Assembly: GCA_020161065.1 (NCBI GenBank) | Contig: JAIUPH010000028.1 | Coordinates: forward strand, 186,001 to 250,000 | Length of the DNA stretch: 64,000 nt | DNA from: Pseudomonadota bacterium | GTDB lineage: Bacteria > Pseudomonadota > Gammaproteobacteria > Burkholderiales > Burkholderiaceae_C | Direction: 5' to 3' | Shown: piece after piece, positions 8,433 through 15,489 of the stretch | How the letters are laid out: each line of letters begins with the position of its first letter | Numbering within the stretch: position 1 is the stretch's first letter | Translations under genes and position numbers: made by a program | Notes under the pieces: generated by a model | What the model was told of the DNA's origin: nothing | What the model saw: the letters and a program-made list of their open reading frames with translations, nothing else | The model's database searches: none

Positions 8433-10601
8433 TCAGTGGTCGTAGCGCAGCGAGACGGTCAGCGTGCGCGGGCGCTGCAGGAAGTATTGCGCGAACGGCC
8501 CCACGCCGGCCGGTGCGCCGGTGATGCTCATGACGCCCTTCTCGTTGGTGACGTTGGCCAGCCCGGCGGCCAGCGTCCAGTTGGCGCGCGCGAAGCTGAC
8601 GTTCAGGTCGATGGTGTCGAAGGCGTCGGCCGGCTTGTTGCCGCCGAGGAACATCACGCGGTCGCCGACGTGGCTGTAGGTCACGTTGGCACGGCCCTGC
8701 GATTCGAAGGGCGCGGCGAACGTCAGGTTGCCCTGCAGCGCGGCCTGCAGCCGGGGCGTGCCCGGCAGACGCGAGCCCGAAGGCGCGGTGATCGAGGTCG
8801 GGCCGCCCGAGGGGATGGCCACCGCCGCCTTGGTCTTGGCGTCGACGTAGGCCAGCGAAGCCGCCAGGTCGAAGGCGGCATTCAAGCGGTAGCGCAGGGC
8901 CGCCTCCAGGCCGGTGCTGCGCGCCTTGCCGACGTTGCCGATGGCCGACTCGGGCAGCGCGCCGTTGAGGTAGAAGTAGGTGAACTGCGCGTCCTTCCAG
9001 TCCAGCACATAGGCCGCCAGGTCCACCTGCAGGCCCGCGGCGGGCGACAGGCGCAGGCCGGTTTCGTAGCTCCACAGCGAATCGGACTTGAAGGTCGTGC
9101 CGGTCTGGTTGACGCCGCCGTAGCGGTAGCCCTTGGACGCGACGGCGTACCACTGGTTGTTGGCGCCGAAGCGGTACTTGGCGCTGAGCTTGGGCGTGAC
9201 GCCGCTGTCGCTGCTGTCCAGCGGCCCGAAGTCCGAGGGCGCGCCGAAGACGGTGCCGGCCTGGCTGCTTTGCACCTTGGTGCGGTAGTAGCGCGCGCCG
9301 ACGCCCACGCTCCAGCCGTTGCCGAAGGCGTATTCGGTGTCGCCGAAGACCGCGCTTTCGCTGCCCTTGCCCTGGCTCGTCAGGTCCACCAGGTCGGTGA
9401 TGCCGAAGGCCGCCGACGGGTCGATCTGCTGCGCGACGCCGCCGGCCTTGACCTCCTGGTAGAACACGCCGGCCACGTAGCTGAACGCGCCGCCCGGGTT
9501 GCTGGCCAGGCGCAGTTCCTGCGCAGTCGCCCGCGACCAGCTGGTCTGCGGCCGGTAGACCTGCGGCAGCACGAGGCCCACGCTGCCGAACAGCTCGGTG
9601 TCGTCGATCAGCGCGTGGCCCTTGTTCTGCCAGTGGCCGGTGATCGACGTCAGCGTGTGGCGGCCGAGGTTCCAGTCGACCGTCAGGCTGTAGAAATCGC
9701 TCGTGCTGCTGCGCGTGGAATTGTTGGGCGCCGTGTGCACCAGCCGGCCGGGGTCGGGCGAGACGCTGAAGGTGTCGCCCTGCTCCGTCTTCTGCGAGCT
9801 CGCCACCAGCGTGGCGGTGAGGTCCTTCATCGGCCGCAGCGACAGCAGCACGCGGCCGCCGCGCTGGTGCACGTCGTTGGCGTCCTTGGTGCCCGTGCCC
9901 AGGTTGTCGATGTAGCCCGGGTCGCGGCGGTCGAAGGCCACCACGCGCAGCGCCGCCGTTTCGGCCAGCGGCGCATTGACCATGCCGAACAGCGAGAAGT
10001 CGCTGCCGCCGCCCGAGACCTTGGCGTACTCGCCCTTCACGCTGGCCTCGAACTCGCCGAAGCGGGGCTTGTTGTACAGGTAGCGCAGCGCGCCGCCCAG
10101 CGAGCCGGAGCCGAACAACACGCCCTGCGGCCCGCGCAGCACCTCCACGCGGTCGAGGTCCCAGGTCAGCGGGTCGGCCACCGTGCCCTTGCCCAGCGGC
10201 GAGACCAGCGGCACGTCCTCCAGGTAGGTGCCGGTGGGGCCCTGCTGGGCGCCGCTGCCTTCGTTGGCAGTGCTGGTGCCGATGCCGCGGATGGTGATGG
10301 TGTTGCTGGCGACATCGCCCTTGTTGAACTGCACGCCGGGCGTGAGCTTGAGCCAGTCTTCCTGGTCGCGCGCGAGGCGGCGTTCGAGGTCGCCGCCGTC
10401 CACCACCGACACGGTGCCGGCCACCTCGCGCTGCTTCTCCAGCCGCTTGCTGGCGGTGATGACGATGCGCTGGCCCGGGTCGTCGTCCGCCGCCGCCGGT
10501 GCCTGCTGCGCCGCCGCCGGCAGCGCCGCCAGCAGGCCCGCGGCGGCCAGCGCCAGGGTCAGACCGGTCGGCCGGGACGGAATCGGGTGAGGCTTGGTCA
10601 T
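8433..10601 (-). CDS. TonB-dependent outer-membrane receptor
   Basis: A 722-residue receptor starting at the ATG giving MTKPHPIPSRPTG, followed by a clear signal peptide ending at ALPAAAQQ. A TonB-box-like stretch (QRIVITASK) and a plug domain (IRGIGTSTANEGS, EVLRGPQGVLFGSGSLGG) come next, then a 22-strand-type beta-barrel. In-frame codons upstream to 10724 read as low-complexity promoter sequence. The plug resembles the CirA/FhuA-like subclass found in catabolic loci of Sphingomonads and Burkholderiales rather than classical siderophore receptors. It heads an operon with an MFS carrier, a hydrolase and soxBDAG, implying import of an organic substrate too large for porins. Confidence 0.93.
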   Translation of the reverse strand: MTKPHPIPSRPTGLTLALAAAGLLAALPAAAQQAPAAADDDPGQRIVITASKRLEKQREVAGTVSVVDGGDLERRLARDQEDWLKLTPGVQFNKGDVASNTITIRGIGTSTANEGSGAQQGPTGTYLEDVPLVSPLGKGTVADPLTWDLDRVEVLRGPQGVLFGSGSLGGALRYLYNKPRFGEFEASVKGEYAKVSGGGSDFSLFGMVNAPLAETAALRVVAFDRRDPGYIDNLGTGTKDANDVHQRGGRVLLSLRPMKDLTATLVASSQKTEQGDTFSVSPDPGRLVHTAPNNSTRSSTSDFYSLTVDWNLGRHTLTSITGHWQNKGHALIDDTELFGSVGLVLPQVYRPQTSWSRATAQELRLASNPGGAFSYVAGVFYQEVKAGGVAQQIDPSAAFGITDLVDLTSQGKGSESAVFGDTEYAFGNGWSVGVGARYYRTKVQSSQAGTVFGAPSDFGPLDSSDSGVTPKLSAKYRFGANNQWYAVASKGYRYGGVNQTGTTFKSDSLWSYETGLRLSPAAGLQVDLAAYVLDWKDAQFTYFYLNGALPESAIGNVGKARSTGLEAALRYRLNAAFDLAASLAYVDAKTKAAVAIPSGGPTSITAPSGSRLPGTPRLQAALQGNLTFAAPFESQGRANVTYSHVGDRVMFLGGNKPADAFDTIDLNVSFARANWTLAAGLANVTNEKGVMSITGAPAGVGPFAQYFLQRPRTLTVSLRYDH

Positions 10602-10736
10602 CGAGTCGCTCCAGAGGGCTGCGGGGCTGCGCTGCATGGGCCCTACGGTAGGTGCCGGCCGCAGCGACCGGATGCGCGCTCGCACCGAAGATTTAGGCGA
10701 TCGGCACGGGCCGGCTGCCCGCACCGCGGGGGAACC
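10602..10736 (-). promoter_or_regulatory. probable promoter region of the receptor-sox operon
   Basis: 135 bp between the AraC gene and the TonB receptor, both on minus. Read on the minus strand it contains the interrupted palindrome CCTACCGTAGG about 50 bp before the receptor start and an AT-richer patch CCTAAATCTTCGG further upstream. These are candidate RNA polymerase and AraC contact sites. No convincing consensus -35/-10 pair was found, as expected of an activator-dependent promoter. Confidence 0.4.
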
Positions 10737-11798
10737 CTAGGGCTTCGCTTGGCCCAGCGGCACGCTGAACGGCGCCCGGTGCTGGCGGTATTCGCGCGGC
10801 GACATCGCCACGTGGCCGCGGAAGGCCGCGGTGAAGCTGCTCTGGTGCTCGTAGCCCACGCGCTCGGCCACCTGGGCGATCGTCAGCGAGGCCTCCAGCA
10901 GCAACTGCTGCGCTTCGCGCATGCGGCGCTCCAGGCAGTAGTCGGCCATCGTGAATCCGAAGGCTTCCTTGAAGACGGCTTTCAGCTTGTTCTGGTTGGT
11001 GCCGATCTCGCGCGCCAGGTCGGCAAAGCGCGGCGGCCGGCGGTAGTTCTTCTCCAGCCGCGCCATCGCGGCGTGCGCCAGTTCCACGTCGCGCCGGCGG
11101 TGCAGCACGTGCCCGGTCGTGCCGCGCAGCAGCGGCGTGTGGTGCATGGCGTCCAGCGTGTAAGCGACCAACTCGGCCAGGCGGCCGGCGTACTGCAGCA
11201 CGCGCAGTTCGCCGTCGAGCCGGGTGTCGATGGTCTCGGCCACCAGCGCGGCGATGCGGTGGTCCATCGGGAACGAGGCGACGCGCCCGACCGCGCCCTT
11301 GCCGGCCAGCGCGTCCTGCATCAGCGCGGGCAGGTCGCTCGCCCGAAGGCCGTAGCGCGCGGCGAAGGTGGACGCGCGGCACACCGCCACGATGCCTTGC
11401 TGGCGCACGCCGCCGCTGATGTCCACCGTCAGCGGCAGGCCGGCCGGCAGGCACACCAGCGTCACCTCGGGGCGGTTGAAGACCAGCGGCGTCAGCCCCG
11501 GGCCGCGGAAGGTCACTTCGCAACTAAGCGAGGCGCGCAGCAGGATCAGCGCCTCTTCGGGCTCGTAGTGCCAGCGCGTCATGCGCGGCAGCACGCAGTT
11601 GATGACCGACAGCAGCAGGTCGCCGCCCAGGCGAACCACGTCGGCGGCGCCGCTGCCGCCGGCGGCCGCGTACAGGGTTCGCACGCCGTCGCGCGAGAAG
11701 CGCCGGCCCTCGCTCGAACGCGAGACTTCCTGGTCGAAGTCCAGCGGCGACCACGCGCCGCCGGCGCTGCCGGCGCCCCCCGCTGCCCGGTTCGACAT
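10737..11798 (-). CDS. AraC-family transcriptional regulator (PchR-like)
   Basis: 353 residues when started at the ATG giving MSNRAAGGAG; codons upstream are spacer sequence shared with the divergent promoter. The last 100 residues form the two-HTH AraC DNA-binding domain (ADLAREIGTNQNKLKAVFKEAFG and IAQVAERVGYEHQSSFTAAF regions, followed by MSPREYRQ). The N-terminal sensor region is of the kind seen in PchR-type regulators, which often neighbour TonB-dependent receptors. It lies directly upstream of the receptor-MFS-hydrolase-soxBDAG operon and is divergent from the M19 dipeptidase gene, so it probably activates one or both. It lacks the DJ-1/GATase-like domain of GbdR, the known sarcosine/betaine regulator. 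Confidence 0.9.
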   Translation of the reverse strand: MSNRAAGGAGSAGGAWSPLDFDQEVSRSSEGRRFSRDGVRTLYAAAGGSGAADVVRLGGDLLLSVINCVLPRMTRWHYEPEEALILLRASLSCEVTFRGPGLTPLVFNRPEVTLVCLPAGLPLTVDISGGVRQQGIVAVCRASTFAARYGLRASDLPALMQDALAGKGAVGRVASFPMDHRIAALVAETIDTRLDGELRVLQYAGRLAELVAYTLDAMHHTPLLRGTTGHVLHRRRDVELAHAAMARLEKNYRRPPRFADLAREIGTNQNKLKAVFKEAFGFTMADYCLERRMREAQQLLLEASLTIAQVAERVGYEHQSSFTAAFRGHVAMSPREYRQHRAPFSVPLGQAKP

Positions 11799-11886
11799 TC
11801 GTTCGAATCTCCTAAATAAAGCTGTGCGAAGCCTAACCCAGCGCCACGGGCTTGCCACTAAGGTCGAGTGCGCCCTGCCTTCCGCC
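11799..11886. promoter_or_regulatory. divergent intergenic region, AraC gene / M19 dipeptidase gene
   Basis: 88 bp between divergent starts. It has a local AT-rich stretch (CTCCTAAATAAAGCTG, 11810-11825) unusual for this genome and a TTCGAA palindrome next to the AraC start. It must hold both promoters; a TTGCCA hexamer near 11853 is a possible -35 for the dipeptidase gene. Assignments are by eye. Confidence 0.4.
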
Positions 11887-12930
11887 ATGGACACCCTCCG
11901 CCACACCCCCACCGACCTCACCGCGGCCCGGGCCCTGCTGAGCAGCAGCCTGGTCTGGGACAACCACGGCTGCATGCCGGTGGCGCGCCCGCACGACACC
12001 TCGTTCCTGCCGCAACTGCAGCGCTACCGCGCGGCCGGCGTCGACATGGCGACGATCAACATCGGCTTCGGCGACCAGAGCATCGAAGACCACCTGCGCA
12101 CGCTGGCCAGCATGCGCCACTGGCTGCTGGCGCAGCGCGCCGACTACCTGCTGGTGGAAACGGCCGACGACGTGGAACGCGCGCGCGCCGAAGGCCGGCT
12201 CGGCGTGAGCTTCGACATCGAAGGCGTGAACGCGATCGGCGACCAGACCAGCCTGATCGAGCTGTATCACGCACTCGGCGTGCGCTGGATGCTGCTGGCC
12301 TACAACCGCAACAACCGCGCCGGCGGCGGCTGCCAGGACGACGACGGCGGCCTCACGCCCTTCGGCCGCCAGGTGATCGCCGAGATGGAACGCGTGGGCA
12401 TGGTGCTGTGCCTGTCGCACACCGGGCATCGCACGGCGCGCGAGGCGATCGCCGTGGCCACGCGGCCGCTGCTCTTCTCGCACAGCAACCCGAGCGCCGT
12501 GCACGCGCACCCGCGAAACATCCCCGACGACCTGATCCGCGCCTGCGCCGCCACCGGCGGCGTGGTGGGCATCAACGGCGTGGGAAGCTTCCTCGGCCAG
12601 GTCGACGGGCGCGACGACATTTCCAGCGCCACCTTCGCGCGCCACGTCGACCACGTGGTGCAGTTGGTCGGCCCGCGCCACGTGTCGATCGCGCTCGACT
12701 ACGTGTTCGACCTGGGGGAAATCGAGACCTTCCTGGCCAAGATGCAGCAGACCTTCCCGCCCGAGCTGGGCTACTCCACCAAGCCGGCCTTCGTGGCGCC
12801 CGAGCAGCTGCCGGAAATCGTGCAGGCGCTGCTCGACCGCGGCTACCGCGAAGAAGACCTGCGCGACATCCTGGGCGGCAACCTGATGCGGCTGGCGCGC
12901 ACGGTGTGGAAGGCACCGGCCCGTGGCTGA
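11887..12930 (+). CDS. M19-family membrane dipeptidase
   Basis: 347 residues from ATG 11887 (MDTLRHTPTDL). Renal-dipeptidase fold with candidate binuclear zinc ligands H27, E112 (FDIEGVNAI), H178 (LSHTGH) and H199 (SHSNPSAVHAHPR). The usual first-site motif HxD reads H27-G-C29 here, so the Asp ligand is replaced by Cys. M19 enzymes cleave dipeptides, often with D-residues or blocked C termini. A related M19 gene lies in the dimethylglycine/sarcosine region of Pseudomonas aeruginosa, which agrees with the divergent sox operon here. The stop overlaps the next gene by 8 bp, so the two are translationally coupled. Confidence 0.9.
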   Translation: MDTLRHTPTDLTAARALLSSSLVWDNHGCMPVARPHDTSFLPQLQRYRAAGVDMATINIGFGDQSIEDHLRTLASMRHWLLAQRADYLLVETADDVERARAEGRLGVSFDIEGVNAIGDQTSLIELYHALGVRWMLLAYNRNNRAGGGCQDDDGGLTPFGRQVIAEMERVGMVLCLSHTGHRTAREAIAVATRPLLFSHSNPSAVHAHPRNIPDDLIRACAATGGVVGINGVGSFLGQVDGRDDISSATFARHVDHVVQLVGPRHVSIALDYVFDLGEIETFLAKMQQTFPPELGYSTKPAFVAPEQLPEIVQALLDRGYREEDLRDILGGNLMRLARTVWKAPARG

Positions 12931-14647
12931 AGCGCTGCAGCCGGCGCTGTCGGCCGCACGGTCGGCCGCATTGGCGGACCTTGCCGAACGCTTCTGGCAG
13001 TTCCAGCGCCACGAGTTCCCGCTCACCGCGCTGCTGGCCGGCCAGCCGAACGACGACCCGGCGATGTTCCGCGAGGCGCCGGCCGACTTCGACCGCCGCG
13101 CGCACGCCGCCGCCGCGATGCAGGCCGAGCTGGCGCGCATCGCCGTCGACGGGCTGGCGCTGCAGGACCGCATCACGCACCGCCTGCTGCAACGCGAACT
13201 GGGCGACCTGTGCGAGGCGCACGCGACGCGGTCGCACCTGAAGCCCTGGCTGCTGCCGGTGGGGCCCGAATTCAACACCGTCTTCTTCGCCAACATGGCC
13301 CATGTGGGCGACGAGGCTTCGGCGGCGCGCCACGCCGACCGCCTGGCCACGCTGCCGGCCTTCTTCGGCGACGTGCAGGCCTGCCTGAAGGCCGGCCTCG
13401 ATCAAGGCGTGCGCATCCCGCGGGCCGTGCTGGCGCCGGCGCTGGGCAACCTGCGCGGCGCGGTCGGCGGCGCTGCCGAGAGCACGCCCTGGTTCGGCCC
13501 TTTCAAGCGCAGCGCGGCGGCGTCGCGGGCGGGCGTGCAGCAGCAGGCCGACCGCGCGCGAACCGTCATCGAGCGCGAGATCCAGCCGGCCTTGCGCGCG
13601 CTCGCCGCGTTCATCGAAGGCGAACTGCGGCCCGCCGTGCGCGAGACGATCGCCTGCACCGAAGACCCGCAGGGCGCGGCCTTCTATGCCTTCTGGGTGC
13701 GCCACTTCACGACCGACGCCGCGGCGACGCCGGAGGCCATCCACGCGCTGGGGCTCAGCGAAGTGGCGCGCCTCGAAGCCGAGATCGCCGAGGTGGCCGC
13801 GCAAGCCGGCCATGCCGGCGACGTGGCCGGTTACCGCGAGTTCCTGGCCCGCGACCCGCGCTTCTACGCGCCTTCGGCCGAGGTGCTGCGCGAGCGCGCG
13901 CAAATCGTGTCGAAGACCATCGACGGCCTGCTGCCTGCGTTCTTCGGCCGCCTGCCGCGCATCAGCTACGGCGTGCAAAGCATTCCCGCGGCGCTGTCGG
14001 AACGCATGCCGCCCGCCTACGCGCAGCCCAACCCGGCCGACGGCAAGAGCGCAGGCACCTACTGGATCAGCAGCCTGCCGGCCAAGGCGCCGAGCTACCT
14101 GCACGTGCCGCTGGCGCTGCACGAAGGCTGGCCCGGGCATTTGATGCACATGGCGCTGATGCAGGAGCTGACCGAGCTGCCGGCCTTCCGGCGCGCCAAC
14201 TTCAGCAAGTACTCGGCCTTCCTCGAAGGCTGGGCGCTGTACTGCGAGACGCTCGGCATCGAGATGGGCCTCTACGAGACGCCGCACCAGCACTTCGGCC
14301 GCCTGGACATGGAGATGTGGCGCGCCTGCCGCCTGGTGGTCGACACCGGCATCCACACGCGGGGCTGGCGCCGCGAGCAGGCCATCGACTACATGCTGGC
14401 GCACCTGTCGCTGTCGCGCGTCACGGTCGAAGGCGAGGTCGACCGCTACATCGCGATGCCGGCGCAGGCGCTGGGCTACCAGCTCGGCAACCTGAAGTTC
14501 CGCGAACTCCGCGCGCGCGCCGAGCAGCGGCTGGGCGGCCGCTTCGACATCCGCTCCTACCACGACCAGCTGATGGCCGCCGGCCCGGTGACGCTGCCGG
14601 TGCTGGACGAGGTGGTCGAAGATTGGCTGCAAGGCCAGGAGCATTGA
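12923..14647 (+). CDS. DUF885 family putative metallopeptidase
   Basis: 574 residues, matching the usual length of DUF885 proteins. The family's zinc-type signature HEGWPGH is at residues 400-406, followed by a Glu-rich helix (FLEGWALYCETLG) that supplies the third ligand in gluzincin-like folds. No signal peptide is visible, so it should be cytoplasmic. It overlaps the M19 dipeptidase gene by 8 bp and is followed by a hairpin repeat, then further hydrolases. Characterised DUF885 members are few; peptide hydrolysis is inferred from the motif and neighbours. Confidence 0.88.
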   Translation: MAEALQPALSAARSAALADLAERFWQFQRHEFPLTALLAGQPNDDPAMFREAPADFDRRAHAAAAMQAELARIAVDGLALQDRITHRLLQRELGDLCEAHATRSHLKPWLLPVGPEFNTVFFANMAHVGDEASAARHADRLATLPAFFGDVQACLKAGLDQGVRIPRAVLAPALGNLRGAVGGAAESTPWFGPFKRSAAASRAGVQQQADRARTVIEREIQPALRALAAFIEGELRPAVRETIACTEDPQGAAFYAFWVRHFTTDAAATPEAIHALGLSEVARLEAEIAEVAAQAGHAGDVAGYREFLARDPRFYAPSAEVLRERAQIVSKTIDGLLPAFFGRLPRISYGVQSIPAALSERMPPAYAQPNPADGKSAGTYWISSLPAKAPSYLHVPLALHEGWPGHLMHMALMQELTELPAFRRANFSKYSAFLEGWALYCETLGIEMGLYETPHQHFGRLDMEMWRACRLVVDTGIHTRGWRREQAIDYMLAHLSLSRVTVEGEVDRYIAMPAQALGYQLGNLKFRELRARAEQRLGGRFDIRSYHDQLMAAGPVTLPVLDEVVEDWLQGQEH

Positions 14648-14659
14648 AATGACAGCCCC

Positions 14660-14726
14660 CTACACGCCTGCGGCGTGGTCCCCCCGAGGGGGATCAGGCC
14701 TCTCCGGGCGGCCGAGCGAGGCCTGA
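14660..14726. repeat. triple-hairpin intergenic element (REP/BIME-like)
   Basis: Three consecutive perfect inverted repeats fill the gap between two genes: CACGCC-TGC-GGCGTG (14663-14677), TCCCCC-CGA-GGGGGA (14679-14693) and CAGGCCTC...GAGGCCTG (14695-14725). The last arm ends two bases before the downstream ATG and covers its Shine-Dalgarno zone, so it could limit translation. The composition is that of dispersed intergenic repeats in Burkholderiales. No second copy was found in this window. Confidence 0.7.
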
Positions 14727-14727
14727 G

Positions 14728-15489
14728 ATGCCGCTCGACCCGCACACCGGCGTCTTCTACGCGCTGCACGGCCAGGGGCGGCCGCTGATGATCACGCTGC
14801 CGCTGATGGCGTCGCACACGGCCATCTTCGGCGCCGACGCGCAGGCCATGCTGGACGGTTATCTGCAGCCGCTGGTCGACCGCTACCGCGTGCTGCTGGT
14901 CGACTATCCAAGCATCGGCGAAAGCCGCGACATCGCGCCGCAGGCGCTGACGGCCCATCGCGTCTGCGCCGACCTGCTGGGCGTGGCCGGCGCGGCGGGC
15001 TTCGACCGCTTCGCCTACTGGGGCTATTCATGGGGCGGCGCGATGGGGCTGCAGCTGGCGTCGCGCAGCGAGCGGCTGAGCGCGCTGGTGGTCGGCGGCT
15101 GGCCGCCGCTGCAAGGCCCGTACCGCGAGATCCTGGCCGCGGCGCGATTGAAGCTGCCGAATCCCGAGCCTTCGTCGCTGAAGGTGTTGCGCAGCCCGGC
15201 GCAGTACGCGCAGTGGATCACCTGCTACGAAAGCCTGCTCGGCTGGAACAAGGCCGAGGCCGTCGCCCGCATCCGCTGCCCGCGCATGGTGTACTTCGGC
15301 GCCGCGGGCGATCTGGTCGAAGCGGGCGTGCCGGTCACCATCGCGTCCAACATCCGCCGCCAGCGCGCCACGCTCGAAGCCCAGGGCTGGACGGTCCATG
15401 AAATAACAGGCCAGGACCACGGCGGCGCGGCGCTGCCGGCGCTGGCCGTGCCGCCGGTGCTGGCCTTCCTCGACCGGGTGCTGGCATGA
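14728..15489 (+). CDS. alpha/beta hydrolase
   Basis: A 253-residue single-domain alpha/beta hydrolase. The nucleophile elbow GYSWGG places S101 as catalytic serine. The probable acid is in the GAAGDLVEAG loop and the histidine in TGQDHGGAALP near the C terminus. No signal peptide. Its stop region overlaps the start of the M3 peptidase gene by 4 bp (ATGA). Located in a run of peptidases, it may be an amidase, esterase or prolyl-type aminopeptidase; the family alone does not decide. Confidence 0.85.
   Translation: MPLDPHTGVFYALHGQGRPLMITLPLMASHTAIFGADAQAMLDGYLQPLVDRYRVLLVDYPSIGESRDIAPQALTAHRVCADLLGVAGAAGFDRFAYWGYSWGGAMGLQLASRSERLSALVVGGWPPLQGPYREILAAARLKLPNPEPSSLKVLRSPAQYAQWITCYESLLGWNKAEAVARIRCPRMVYFGAAGDLVEAGVPVTIASNIRRQRATLEAQGWTVHEITGQDHGGAALPALAVPPVLAFLDRVLA

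Noticed and set aside
4601..8524. Long open frame on plus, opposite soxB, the hydrolase and the MFS gene
   Set aside because: It has Arg/Gln/His/Ala-rich low-complexity translation, no domain motifs, and mirrors three convincing minus-strand genes. It arises from GC-biased third positions.
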